From CADDYT01 sp035294125 (GTDB lineage: Bacteria; Chloroflexota; Ktedonobacteria; Ktedonobacterales; Ktedonobacteraceae): DNA of 64,000 bases. Made by a program: the position numbers and the translations under genes. The notes under the pieces are model-generated. The model saw only the letters and a program-made list of their open reading frames with translations, did not search any database and was not told where the DNA came from. This document shows positions 9,045-18,740 of this stretch, one piece after another (position 1 is the stretch's first letter; each line of letters opens with the position of its first letter). Where the stretch lies: positions 1 through 64,000 of the forward strand of contig DATGLM010000046.1 in the NCBI GenBank assembly GCA_035294125.1, written 5' to 3'.

Positions 9045-9941
9045 ATGCGTTTTTGCTTTATTGTTGAAGAACAATATCGAAATGAGTCTATGCCACTGGC
9101 TGTGGCGCATCAACTCCTGCAATGGGAACATCACGTCGACCTGCTCGAACCACACGCGGCGATTACCAGCCTGTTTGATCTTGCGACGCACGATTACGAT
9201 GCCTACGTTCTCAAGACGGTCTCAGATGGCCCGGGGCTGAGCATTCTCGACGCGGCGGAAGCCATGGGAATCCCGACCATTAATAACTCACGCTCGATTC
9301 ACCTGGTACGCAACAAGGCGGTAGCAGCAGCATATGCAAAGGCGCATGGCCTGCCTGTCCCACCAACGTATTTCGTGGCCCATCCACAACTTCTTAAACA
9401 AATTTCAATCAACGAATATCCACTGGTTATCAAGCCCAACAACGGAAGTTCCTGCCGGGACGTCTACCGTATCTTCCAGCCAGAGGAATTAGCTGCGTTG
9501 GAAATAGAGCTGACGCAAACGAAAGCGCGTTTTTTTCTCGCACAGCATTACGTTGAAAACACCGGCTATGACATCAAACTCTATGTGACCGGCAGAGAAG
9601 TCAATGCCGTCGCCAAAACATCTCCCTTTCACAGCGCGATAGCTGAAGGCCCCATCCCACTTTCGCCACAGATGCGCCAGCTGGCGCTGGACGTGGGAAA
9701 GCTCTTCAAACTCGACATTTATGGGCTGGATATTGTTGAGACGCCTCAAGGATTGGCATTGCTCGATATTAATGATTTCCCCAGTTTCGGCCTGGTACCG
9801 GGTGCGGTGGCAAAAGTGGCGGAGTATATCCTGCGCACGGCGCGGAGGGCAAAGTTAGAACGAGCATCCCGCTTCGTTCCTCCCTCACCCCGACCGCATG
9901 CACAGGGGAAAAGGAACAGATTGCGCGTACAAAGCGGCTAA
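9045..9941 (+). CDS. ATP-grasp ligase (RimK/LysX-like)
   Basis: The 298-residue protein has the ATP-grasp layout: an N-terminal alpha/beta domain, the ATP-binding segment YPLVIKPNNGSSCRDVY with its conserved Lys, a central FFLAQHYVENTGYDIKLYVTG strand pair, and the metal-binding end LDIYGLDIVETPQGLALLDINDFPSF with Asp-x-Asn. Such enzymes join a carboxylate to an amine through an acyl phosphate. The nearest types are RimK/LysX (amino acid ligation to peptides or carrier proteins), but the substrate is unknown. The start follows a GGGGGGG tract. It follows murE and the mraY-like gene on the same strand, so it may add a residue to a peptide precursor; this is inference from neighbourhood. Confidence 0.85.
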   Translation: MRFCFIVEEQYRNESMPLAVAHQLLQWEHHVDLLEPHAAITSLFDLATHDYDAYVLKTVSDGPGLSILDAAEAMGIPTINNSRSIHLVRNKAVAAAYAKAHGLPVPPTYFVAHPQLLKQISINEYPLVIKPNNGSSCRDVYRIFQPEELAALEIELTQTKARFFLAQHYVENTGYDIKLYVTGREVNAVAKTSPFHSAIAEGPIPLSPQMRQLALDVGKLFKLDIYGLDIVETPQGLALLDINDFPSFGLVPGAVAKVAEYILRTARRAKLERASRFVPPSPRPHAQGKRNRLRVQSG

Positions 9942-10078
9942 TTTCAATCGCAATTTCATCCCAGGCGAGAGGTCGGAAAAGGACGCGCTCCCTGCCGTTT
10001 CCTCCTGAGGGAAGTATACGAATCAACCCTGAAAAGGTCGAGTACAAAGACAATAAACTCCGCGCGGGAAGGTAAAAA

Positions 10079-12358
10079 ATGTTATTTAAATTTCTCTATC
10101 GCCATATGAAGGGCCTGCGCCTGCTCGTTATGATCGCTATTCTGGTTACCATCATCCAGGTTGGTTCTGATCTTCTTGCAGCCATGCCATTAAAATTCAT
10201 TCCCAGTAAAGTCAATAACCCTGGCTCGGACCCGGCCTGCACCTTTCCGTTTCTCGATGGCTTTCTGAGCCTCTTTGATCAACCCATCTTCGATCCATCG
10301 CTGAAGCCAAGCCAACCCGGGCAGATCGTCATACCGCCCATCTCGCCCTGTCCGGCTACCGGCAATCCGAACGCGGTAGCTCACCCGGTGTATTACCACC
10401 ACAGCGTGATCGGTGTGATCATTTTTTCGCTCTTGATGTTACTGGTCTTTGGCCTTTTGAGCGCCTTCCTGACCTTTATCGAACTCAACCTGGCCACCTA
10501 TATCGCGCAACAGCTAGCAGCGCGCCTGCGCAGCAGGTTATTCGAGCATCTCCAGCGTATCGCGCTGGACTGGCACGATAAGCAGAAAACCGGAGATCTC
10601 GTGCAGCGCGTTTCGGGCAACATCTCAGATATCGAGAAGCTCGTCACCGATGGCCTGGTAGACCTGCTGGCAGGCAGTCTGACCCTGGTAGGCGTGGCGA
10701 TCATCATGGCATTCATCAGCCCCCAGTACACCCTCCTCTCGCTCTGCATCGGCCCGCTGCTTTTCCTGATCGTGATCGTTTATACGAGGGCGATCAAAGC
10801 GGCCACCAGGATACAGGCAAAGGCGGCGGGCGAAGTGGCAATGGTCGCTACCGAGGATGTGAATGCGCTTCCCGTCATCCGCGCCTTCACGTTGGAAAAG
10901 CGGGAGGATCGCCGCTTCAGGCGTTATGTCCTCAAGCAGAGGGCGGCGGGCCTGCGGGCCGGGCGCTTACAGGCGCAATTTACGCCGCTCGTGGCCGTTC
11001 TGGTCGTCTTTGGCACGGCGATCACCATTGGCGCTGGCGGCTACGTCGCCGCTGGAAATCCCTTCAATGCCGGTTTTTTCACCATCCCTGCCGCCAGCGT
11101 CGACATCGGGACGCTGGTGCTCTTCCTCACCTACCTCAAGATGCTTTACCAGCCCATGCGCGATTTATCGAAATTGACCAATCTGGCGAGCAATGCGGGG
11201 TCGGGAGCCGAGCGCATTCAGGAAGTGCTCGACCAGGAACGGGAAGTGGTCCACACCAGTACGCCCTACAAAGGCCCGGACAACCTGCGCGGCGAGATTA
11301 CCTACGAGAACGTCGTCTTTGGCTATAGAAAGGACAGGCCCGTGCTCAAAGGGATCAACCTGCACATTCCCTCAGGCAAGAAAATCGCGCTTGTCGGCCT
11401 CTCCGGCGGTGGCAAGACAACTCTGGTCAAGCTCATTCCGCGCTTTTACGAGGCACAGAGCGGCGCCGTGAAAATTGACGGCATTGATAATCGCGAGTAT
11501 CCACTGTTAACGCTGCGCCAGAACGTCAGTATCGTGCTCCAGGAGTCGGTACTCTTCGAGGGAACCTTCCTCGAAAATATCGAGATTGGACGACCCGGCG
11601 CGAGGCTGGAAGACATTGTCGAGGCGGCGAAAAAAGCACAGATTCACGACACGATTATGGCTAAGGGCGGATATGACGCGGAGGTCTACGAGCAAGGCAA
11701 AAATCTCTCACTCGGGCAGCGTCAGCGCATCGCTATTGCCCGTGCTATTTTGCGCGACGCCCCTATTCTCATCCTGGACGAGCCAACCGCCAGTATGGAC
11801 GTTGAAGCGGAGGGCGAAGTTATGCGCGCCCTGGATCAGTTGATCGTCGGGCGCACAGTGATTATGATTTCTCACCGCCTGAGCACACTCGGACACGTTG
11901 ATGAAATAGTGGTGGTCAGAGACGGCCAGATCGTGGAACAGGGGACATACAGGGAGCTGAAAGAACTGGGCGGCTTCTTCGCCCAACTGCTGGAAGAGCA
12001 GAATCGCTACAATATCGAGCGTCTGGGTAAGGAAACGGTGCTCCAGGGCGCTCATAATTCCACAACAAAAGTCGCAGCGCATAACAGAGGAACGATGACT
12101 GCCTTGCAAGATCTGCCCCCCCTGTCTTTGCTATCTGAGTCAATTTCAAACGGCAGCGACAATGGCAACGGTCGCCATGAGTATGATGACGAAGAGCCGA
12201 CTCAGAAGATCATGAGTCTTGTAAATATGAGCCAGGATGACGAAGAGCCAACCGAGAAACTTATGACACCTGTAAAAATCAGTGGTGATGACGAGGAAAC
12301 TGACGACGATTTTGATGCATGGGAAACACAGAAAGTAGCAGCAGCGAAAAGAGGATAG
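10079..12358 (+). CDS. ABC exporter, fused membrane and ATPase domains
   Basis: A 759-residue half-transporter. The membrane domain has six helices; between helices 1 and 2 lies an unusual external insert of about 75 residues (about 45-120) rich in Pro with paired Cys. The ATPase domain has Walker A GLSGGGKTT (about 440), signature LSLGQRQR (about 543; the usual second Gly is Leu), Walker B ILILDEPTASMD and H-loop SHRLS. About 110 acidic residues follow, with a repeated DDEEPT-like motif (EEPTQKIMSLVNMS, EEPTEKLMTPVKIS). It probably works as a homodimer exporting a lipid, peptide or sugar-linked substrate. The next gene starts two bases after its stop, so they are co-transcribed. Confidence 0.9.
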   Translation: MLFKFLYRHMKGLRLLVMIAILVTIIQVGSDLLAAMPLKFIPSKVNNPGSDPACTFPFLDGFLSLFDQPIFDPSLKPSQPGQIVIPPISPCPATGNPNAVAHPVYYHHSVIGVIIFSLLMLLVFGLLSAFLTFIELNLATYIAQQLAARLRSRLFEHLQRIALDWHDKQKTGDLVQRVSGNISDIEKLVTDGLVDLLAGSLTLVGVAIIMAFISPQYTLLSLCIGPLLFLIVIVYTRAIKAATRIQAKAAGEVAMVATEDVNALPVIRAFTLEKREDRRFRRYVLKQRAAGLRAGRLQAQFTPLVAVLVVFGTAITIGAGGYVAAGNPFNAGFFTIPAASVDIGTLVLFLTYLKMLYQPMRDLSKLTNLASNAGSGAERIQEVLDQEREVVHTSTPYKGPDNLRGEITYENVVFGYRKDRPVLKGINLHIPSGKKIALVGLSGGGKTTLVKLIPRFYEAQSGAVKIDGIDNREYPLLTLRQNVSIVLQESVLFEGTFLENIEIGRPGARLEDIVEAAKKAQIHDTIMAKGGYDAEVYEQGKNLSLGQRQRIAIARAILRDAPILILDEPTASMDVEAEGEVMRALDQLIVGRTVIMISHRLSTLGHVDEIVVVRDGQIVEQGTYRELKELGGFFAQLLEEQNRYNIERLGKETVLQGAHNSTTKVAAHNRGTMTALQDLPPLSLLSESISNGSDNGNGRHEYDDEEPTQKIMSLVNMSQDDEEPTEKLMTPVKISGDDEETDDDFDAWETQKVAAAKRG

Positions 12359-12360
12359 AG

Positions 12361-13665
12361 ATGGCTGACATATCTATTATGCATCGAAGAGAAAGGCATT
12401 TACAGGTAAGTCGGGTACTCGTGTGGCTGGTAGGAGTCGTTTCCGTAGCCCTGGTGGTATTTTTGTCCGCTCGGCTCGCGCTTCAATTTTATACGACGCC
12501 ACCACTCCACCATCTCGTACTTGAGCAGGATATTCCGCTGCCCGGCCCATTTCCCCCACCTTCCGGCCAGAGTCCACTGGCTCCAGGACGAGCGGAACGC
12601 TTTGATCACTTCGACTTCCAGGCACTGGACCCGAAGACACACCTGCTCTTTATCGCCCATAGCGGCCCGGCCCCCGACCGGGAAGTGCTCATTAATCACA
12701 CGTTCAATCCTGAGACCGATAGTAAGACGGACGGGAATGTGCTTGTTTTCGACACGGTACGCCACAAATTGCTCCGGGTGCTACCCATTCCACAGGTCGC
12801 CGGTATGGTGGCAGCGCCTGATCTTGGGCGCGTGTACGCTGCCGATGCGAACGACAGCATTATCTACACCATTAACGAGCGCACCTTCCAATTGACGCAG
12901 ATCAAACTGGATATCAATGACGGCCCGGATGCCATAGAATACGACCCGCTTGACCACAAAATCTTTGTATCCGATCCCGGAGCGCCGCCCGAGCCGGACG
13001 TGAGCATGGTCACGCTGCTGAAAAACGAGAATGTGGCCGTGATTGATGCCCTCACCAACAAACTCATTACATGGGTTCCCCTGGGCCTTGATGGCAAATG
13101 GGGAGACGATGTAGGCCACACCCGCTATGATCCGACCTCGCACCTGGTTTACACCGTCACGCTGCCATTACAGGATCCGGACAGCCCGAACCTGCTGCCT
13201 GCGCCACCCTCCTACCTGGCAGTGATTGATCCCGTCACTAATCGCCTGCTCAAACGCATCCGTCTGCCCGATGCCTGCCTCACACCTCACGGGCTAGTAA
13301 TTGATCCACGCATAGAGATCGCCTATATGGCGTGTATCGATTCCAATCCAGTCCCGATACTGGTGCGCGTCGATCTACGCACGCAAAAGCCCATCGTGGA
13401 AGATTACCCGACACTAGCCATCAAGCCCGATATTCTCGCGATGGACTACTCCCGGCATCTTCTCTTTGTTGGCTGCGCGGCAGCTATTACAGTATTTCAG
13501 GAGCAGGGACGCGCACTCAAGAAAATCGGAGAATTCCAGGTCGGCGGAAACACCCATACGGTTGCCGTGAACCAGCAAACGCACGAAATTTACCTTCCCG
13601 TTCCCAGTATCGGAGGCAGGCCAACGCTGCGCATCATGACATATGACAGCAACGGAGTGAACTGA
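12361..13665 (+). CDS. Membrane-anchored YVTN-type beta-propeller protein
   Basis: The 434-residue protein has a short cytoplasmic start, one membrane helix (residues 15-38, WLVGVVSVALVVFLSARLA) and an extracytoplasmic domain with repeated blade motifs such as DGNVLVFDTVRHKLLRVLPI, NVAVIDALTNKLITWVPLG and YLAVIDPVTNRLLKRIRLP, which match YVTN/Lactonase-like beta-propellers. Such propellers serve as binding platforms or, rarely, lactonases; no catalytic residues can be assigned. It starts two bases after the ABC exporter stop, so it may be a partner of that exporter at the cell surface. Start chosen at the ATG at 12361, directly after the upstream stop. Confidence 0.8.
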   Translation: MADISIMHRRERHLQVSRVLVWLVGVVSVALVVFLSARLALQFYTTPPLHHLVLEQDIPLPGPFPPPSGQSPLAPGRAERFDHFDFQALDPKTHLLFIAHSGPAPDREVLINHTFNPETDSKTDGNVLVFDTVRHKLLRVLPIPQVAGMVAAPDLGRVYAADANDSIIYTINERTFQLTQIKLDINDGPDAIEYDPLDHKIFVSDPGAPPEPDVSMVTLLKNENVAVIDALTNKLITWVPLGLDGKWGDDVGHTRYDPTSHLVYTVTLPLQDPDSPNLLPAPPSYLAVIDPVTNRLLKRIRLPDACLTPHGLVIDPRIEIAYMACIDSNPVPILVRVDLRTQKPIVEDYPTLAIKPDILAMDYSRHLLFVGCAAAITVFQEQGRALKKIGEFQVGGNTHTVAVNQQTHEIYLPVPSIGGRPTLRIMTYDSNGVN

Positions 13666-13753
13666 AAAAATACCTGCATGTCCTTGCACAGGCGCCTTCA
13701 AGTTGGTTACAATCAATTTATCACTAATAGAAGGTTAGCAGGGTACCCTGGTT

Positions 13754-15034
13754 ATGAAAAAGACAGTTCCGATTGAAGAGCAGCCGTCAGGGACTTCATC
13801 AAAAGTGTGGGGAAGATTACAGACCTTCCAGGCCCTTCAGTATCGCGACTTCCGCCTGCTGTGGATTGGTTTGATCGTTTCCTCGGTCGGAACGTGGATG
13901 CAGATTATCGCGCAGAGCCTGCTCGTACTGAAAATCACCCACGGCTCGGCGCTCGCGCTTGGCATCGTTTCGCTGGCGCAGGCGACATCCTTCTTCCTGT
14001 TCTCCCTGCCTGGGGGCTATATCGCTGATCGCATTGATAAGCGGCGCCTGCTGCTCTGTACGCAGTCAATGTCGATGCTGCTGGCTTTCCTATACGCATT
14101 TCTGACGTATGTGGGGGTAATTCAGGTCTGGATGATTGTACTGCTGGCTTTCTGCTCCGGCACGATTCTGAGTTTTGATCAGCCGACGCGTTCGGCCCTG
14201 GTTCCGGTTCTGGTGCCGCGAGCAAATCTGATGAACGCCATCTCCCTGCAATCAATTATCTTCAACGGCGCATCCGTCTTCGGCCCCGCGCTGGCAGGCG
14301 TCACCATTGGCCTCATTGGCTACGCGGGCAACTTTTTCCTCAATGGCGTCAGCTATCTGGGTGTGCTGGTCGCGCTCTATGTCATGCGCGTTCCCGAGGA
14401 GGCGGCGAAGCAAAGTATGGAGCGGCGTGGCTCCCTGTTCAGTTCGGTGCGGGCCGCGCTTGGCGCGGTGAGACGGGATGTGGCGCTGCCCTGGATTCTT
14501 TCCGGCTATGCTGCGCTGCTGTTCTTCGGACCATCCTCCTCGCTCATCTTGCCAGTCTTCGCCACACAGATACTCCATCTAAGCGCCTTTCAACTCGGCC
14601 TGTTATTTGCCGCCGCCGGTATCGGCACAGTCGTCGGCGCTTTGACGATTGCTTCGCTGGGCGATTTCAAGTATAAGGGGGCGCTCCTGCTGGTCTCCTT
14701 CTTTCTCTGGGTAGGCGCACTCTTTCTCTTTGGCATCAGCCGTTACTTCTGGTTCTCCATTTTCGCCCTCTTCCTCTTCGGTATGTCGCAGAACGGAGTG
14801 GGAGCAACGACGATTACACTGATGCAGACACGAGTGGCCCCACAGATGCGAGGGCGGGTGATGAGCCTGAATACCCTTCTCGTGATGGGCGTGCGCCCGC
14901 TTGGTGATTTCGCCGCCGGTGGGCTGATTACGCTGGTCGGCGCGCCCCCAACGGTCATTATCAGCGCCTCCATCGTCGGCCTCTACACCCTCTTCCTGTT
15001 GCTAGCACGCCCGGCAGTGCGCACATTGACATAA
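13754..15034 (+). CDS. MFS permease of the EntS/DUF894 type
   Basis: A 426-residue major facilitator with 12 hydrophobic segments. The N-terminal RDFRLLWIGLIVSSVGTWMQ motif and the loop 2-3 sequence GGYIADRIDKRRLLL are typical of the MFS_3 group that exports siderophores and small drugs. It probably works as a proton-driven exporter in the cytoplasmic membrane. It lies 88 bases after the propeller gene on the same strand and is the last gene of the plus-strand run that begins with murE. The frame appears intact. Confidence 0.9.
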   Translation: MKKTVPIEEQPSGTSSKVWGRLQTFQALQYRDFRLLWIGLIVSSVGTWMQIIAQSLLVLKITHGSALALGIVSLAQATSFFLFSLPGGYIADRIDKRRLLLCTQSMSMLLAFLYAFLTYVGVIQVWMIVLLAFCSGTILSFDQPTRSALVPVLVPRANLMNAISLQSIIFNGASVFGPALAGVTIGLIGYAGNFFLNGVSYLGVLVALYVMRVPEEAAKQSMERRGSLFSSVRAALGAVRRDVALPWILSGYAALLFFGPSSSLILPVFATQILHLSAFQLGLLFAAAGIGTVVGALTIASLGDFKYKGALLLVSFFLWVGALFLFGISRYFWFSIFALFLFGMSQNGVGATTITLMQTRVAPQMRGRVMSLNTLLVMGVRPLGDFAAGGLITLVGAPPTVIISASIVGLYTLFLLLARPAVRTLT

Positions 15035-15070
15035 ACAAGCAGGAGAGGTTGCCCTTACAGGTTGCCTTCC

Positions 15071-15365
15071 CTATTCCTGCTCTGTTTCCAGCAGTGAGAC
15101 GAGCCGGTCGAGGGCAGTACTGGCGTCGTCCCCGTTGGCTTTCAGCACCACCAGGTCTCCCTGCTCCGCGCCAGGCGAGACCGAAGGCGTGCCCGCCGGG
15201 GAAGAGCTTGACCAGCCTATCCGTAACAGGTGCTACCGCGACCGCGCCCGTCGGGTCAATGGCGAGACCATCACCGGCCATTTTCTGCGCGAACACCTCG
15301 TCGGGAAGACCCTCCAGATCGACCACTCTGCCATCGAGTGGAGCGAGCGCGTAGACCTCAGTCAT
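15071..15365 (-). pseudogene. Remnant of a fused PTS EIIA(Glc)-HPr gene with its middle deleted
   Basis: Reading down the minus strand, the first about 63 residues (MTEVYALAPLDGRVVDLEGL up to PGGHAFGL) match the start of a glucose-type PTS EIIA domain and stop just at the HAxGL phospho-His region. After a shift of one base the other frame reads SPGAEQGDLVVLKANGDDAS and ends LDRLVSLLETEQE, the last third of an HPr domain. A complete gene would need roughly 150 more residues, including the HPr phospho-His. The deletion also breaks the frame, so the gene cannot make an active phosphocarrier. Its ATG overlaps the stop of the adjacent EIICB remnant, showing that they were one operon. Confidence 0.75.
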
Positions 15366-15999
15366 CATTCCCCACCTGTTCAGCCGCACTGTCGGTATCA
15401 CGAGCCTTAATGATACGATTCATGCGCATAGCGATGCGATCAGATTGCGTACCCATCACGACCTGGACAATCTTACCGCGCTTGACGACGCCTGACGCGC
15501 CGAGGCTCTTGAGTTGTGCCTCGTCGATCTGTGTAGGATCGTTGATAAAGAGGTGCAGGCCAAGCGGGATCAGCAGGCGGTTCAAGAAGCCGTAGATACC
15601 AACGCCGAGCGCGCCGAGATCGACGATCCACGTGCCGAATGCATTGATGCCGATCTGGATAGTGGGCCAGATCAGGCCAAAGATGGCCCCGAGTACAAGA
15701 GTGGCAAAGGCGGTGACGATGGGAACGAAACGACGCCCCCCAAAGAAAGCGAGGTAATCCGGCAAACGAATGTCGTAGAAGCGACGATACAGGTTGGCGG
15801 CAACAACCCCAACGAGAATGCCGGAAAGCACACCCATCGAGATGTTGGGATCGGGCTGACCGTTCACCTGGGGAATGATGGCATTAAAGACGCCGTTAAA
15901 TACGAGATATCCTACAATGGCGGCAAGTCCGGCGGCGCCCTCTCCACCGGTGAGGCCAATGGCGATACCGAGAGCGAAGATCATTGAGAGCGGGGAGAA
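15358..15999 (-). pseudogene. Remnant of a PTS EIICB permease (GlcNAc/glucose type), both ends of EIIC and the EIIB active site missing
   Basis: The frame begins inside the EIIC domain (AIFSPLSMIFALGIAIGLTG) without a normal first helix, continues with GYLVFNGVF and YGFLNRLLIPLGLH, then jumps in frame directly to the end of EIIB (DEAQLKSLGASGVVKRG..VQVVMGTQSDRI). About 200 residues of EIIC and the EIIB segment with the phosphorylated Cys are gone. The product would be at most about 210 residues against about 450-480 for a full EIICB. The remnant could be translated but cannot transport. It is followed by the EIIA-HPr remnant. Confidence 0.75.
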
Positions 16000-16265
16000 A
16001 ATGGCGTTTTGTCTATATCAGTATGAACATCGTATCTTGCACATACTATACCCTGAAGAACATTCATTTGTCAAGACATCTATACCACTAGACCAGCAAA
16101 ATTATCTTTTTCCCCTTGTATGCTTCACTTTGACTCCGCCCCAATCCTCATCTTATATTTTTTATAAATAGATGTTTTCACCACATTAAGGGAAACGTAA
16201 CATTTGCGAGGGGCGGAGAAATGTAGCTCGCCCAACACTCTACCCCATAAGGAGAGAATGTTGCT

Positions 16266-18740
16266 ATGCCTATCGAGATAAGCGTAACCACACCGGGTAT
16301 TACAATCAGTCAGGGCCGTACATTTATGGTCACAGACCAGAGCGGCGAGATCAGTCCGCAGGACGATCAAGGAGTCTATGCCCTTGATACACGCTTCATC
16401 AGCTATTACCGCCTCTTTATCAATCGCCAGCGGTGGAAGCTGGTCAATTCGAGCCAGGTGAGTTTCTACGCGGCACGCGTTAACCTGACCAATGACCCTC
16501 TCGAAACTGAAGATGGACCGGTGCCAGGCAATGCACTCAATCTGACCATCAATCGTCTGGTAGGTGAAGGGATACACGAGGAGTTTGAAATCGTCAGTTA
16601 CGTCATGCATCCGGTCAGCTTTGTGCTGGAAATTGGCATGCGCTCGGATTTCGCGGACATTTTCGAGGTGAAAGCGCATCATATCATCCAGCGCGGCATG
16701 CAGGAGACATACTGGAATGACCAGGCCAAAACGCTGCGCACCACCTATAACAACAAGGACTTCCATCGAGGAGCCGTTTACGAGGTTTCGCATAGTAGCA
16801 GCCCGGCGGGATATGCGAACGGGCGCATCCACTTTATTGTAAAACTCGGTCATAATGAGAGATGGCATGCCTGCGGAGACCTGACGCTTGAGCATGGAGA
16901 GGATATCAAACGCTCCATATTTCCCTGTAGCTACTCGCAACAGCAAACGGTCGCGAAGGAGGTGATACTCACACCTTCGCAAGCTAAAGAGATCGACGTA
17001 ACGGGTACCGTCAGTGCGGCAACATCGCAAGCTACCTCGTCTCAAACAGAAGCGCGGAAGACGAATAACCCCGGCTCGCAACAGGCAAGCGCGCAGGAAA
17101 AGGCCGCTCCGCCACAGTCTCCACAGTCCCCACAGTCATCAACAGAGACACCGGACGTGGATGGAATACCGCCAACCATCCTGCCGCCGAGCCCCACAGG
17201 GATATACAACAACACGCAGCCAGTCTCATTATTGACACACTTTAGAAAACGACAGCTACAATGGCGTGAGAGCTGCACTTCGCTGTTCAGCCGCTACAAC
17301 GATTTACAGCGCATGTACCTGCAGGCTATCGATGATATGGGGGCATTGCGCATCTATGACCTGGATGTTTCGGAAACGGCATGGGTGCCTGCCGCAGGCG
17401 TACCCTGGTTTGTGACCCTCTTCGGACGGGATAGCCTGATCGTTTCCTACCAGAATATGATAGTCTCGCCCGCTTTCGCACAGGGCGCTCTCTACCGGCT
17501 GGCGCAATACCAGGGAAGGGAACAGAACAACTGGCGCGACGAGCAGCCGGGCAAGATCATGCACGAAGTACGTTTTGGCGAACTGGCTTTTTTCCACAAA
17601 ATCCCCTTTACCCCCTACTATGGCACCGCCGACGCGACCATCCTCTACCTGATCGTGCTCTCGGAAACCTATCGCTGGACGGGCGAAGTAGACCTGCTCA
17701 AGGAATATCGCGAAGTGGTCGACAGGTGCTTGTACTGGATTGACAACTGGGGCGATCTTGACCACGACGGTTTTCAGGAATGGAGGACCTTTTCGACGGG
17801 GGGCTATAACAATATGGGGTGGAAAGACGCCGCGAATGCGGTGGTCTACGGCAACGGCCAGCAGGTGCCGCAGCCGAAGGGAACTTGCGAGCTTCAGGGC
17901 TATGTCTACGATGCTAAGCTGCGTATGGCCGAGGTCTTCGAGGTACTGGGGGACAATGCGCGAGCGCAGGCGTTGAGGCAGCAAGCACAGGCGCTGCAGC
18001 AGCGTTTCAATGAGGTGTTCTGGATGGAAGATGAGGGCTGTTACGCTTTCGGCATCGACCCTCACAAACAGCAGATCGACGCCGTTACCTCTAACGCCGG
18101 GCAGTGTCTGTGGACAGGCATCGCCACTCAGGAAAGAGCAGTAAGTACGGCAAAACGGCTCCTGCGGCAGGATATGTGGAGCGGGTGGGGTATACGCACG
18201 CTTTCCAGCGAAAATCCGGCCTACAATCCATACGATTACCAGCTTGGCTCCATCTGGCCGCATGACAATGGCATCATCGCGGCAGGCTTGAAACGCTATG
18301 GGCTGATAGACGAGGCAAATAAGGTGATCCGCGCCCAGTTCGATGCCATCGAGCTTTTCGATTCCTACCGTCCGCCAGAACTATGGGCTGGTGTACCCAG
18401 AGAGAGCGCAAGCACCGGCTTCCCCGTGCTCTACCCTGGCGGGGCCAATATTCCGCAGGCATGGGCCACGGGCAGTATCTTCCACATGGTGCGCACGATG
18501 CTCGGTCTGCGCGCCGATGCTCCGCACAGGAAACTCTACGTCGATCCGACCTTGCCAGACTGGTTACCAGATGTTGAGCTACACGACCTGCAGGTTGGCA
18601 AGTGCAAGCTCAACCTGCACTTCTGGCGCGAAGGTCAGACCTCCCACTGGGAAGTAATCGGTACACAGCCTCAACCCGGCGCCACGAAAGAAGATATGAT
18701 CGAGGTGGAGCACGACCCTGAGAGCAAGGTAGGGAGATGA
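16266..18740 (+). CDS. Amylo-alpha-1,6-glucosidase / glycogen debranching-type enzyme
   Basis: The 824-residue protein has an N-terminal GDE_N_bis domain (residues about 10-240, with FMVTDQSGEI and GVYALDTRFISYYRL), a Ser/Thr/Gln/Pro-rich linker at about 248-305 and a C-terminal (alpha/alpha)6 barrel with FGRDSLIVSYQ (near 390), PFTPYYGTADAT, and SIWPHDNGIIAAG (near 662). The family hydrolyses alpha-1,6 branches of glycogen-like glucans or related trehalose/maltose-type glycosides in the cytoplasm. The low-complexity linker is longer than usual. GGAGAGAATG precedes the start at suitable distance. Its stop codon lies inside a perfect 40-bp inverted repeat shared with the convergent yqeY gene. 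Confidence 0.9.
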   Translation: MPIEISVTTPGITISQGRTFMVTDQSGEISPQDDQGVYALDTRFISYYRLFINRQRWKLVNSSQVSFYAARVNLTNDPLETEDGPVPGNALNLTINRLVGEGIHEEFEIVSYVMHPVSFVLEIGMRSDFADIFEVKAHHIIQRGMQETYWNDQAKTLRTTYNNKDFHRGAVYEVSHSSSPAGYANGRIHFIVKLGHNERWHACGDLTLEHGEDIKRSIFPCSYSQQQTVAKEVILTPSQAKEIDVTGTVSAATSQATSSQTEARKTNNPGSQQASAQEKAAPPQSPQSPQSSTETPDVDGIPPTILPPSPTGIYNNTQPVSLLTHFRKRQLQWRESCTSLFSRYNDLQRMYLQAIDDMGALRIYDLDVSETAWVPAAGVPWFVTLFGRDSLIVSYQNMIVSPAFAQGALYRLAQYQGREQNNWRDEQPGKIMHEVRFGELAFFHKIPFTPYYGTADATILYLIVLSETYRWTGEVDLLKEYREVVDRCLYWIDNWGDLDHDGFQEWRTFSTGGYNNMGWKDAANAVVYGNGQQVPQPKGTCELQGYVYDAKLRMAEVFEVLGDNARAQALRQQAQALQQRFNEVFWMEDEGCYAFGIDPHKQQIDAVTSNAGQCLWTGIATQERAVSTAKRLLRQDMWSGWGIRTLSSENPAYNPYDYQLGSIWPHDNGIIAAGLKRYGLIDEANKVIRAQFDAIELFDSYRPPELWAGVPRESASTGFPVLYPGGANIPQAWATGSIFHMVRTMLGLRADAPHRKLYVDPTLPDWLPDVELHDLQVGKCKLNLHFWREGQTSHWEVIGTQPQPGATKEDMIEVEHDPESKVGR

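Noticed and set aside
15358..15984. Annotating the EIICB remnant as a functional small PTS permease
   Set aside because: It lacks most of EIIC and the EIIB phospho-Cys, and the neighbouring EIIA-HPr gene is frameshifted.
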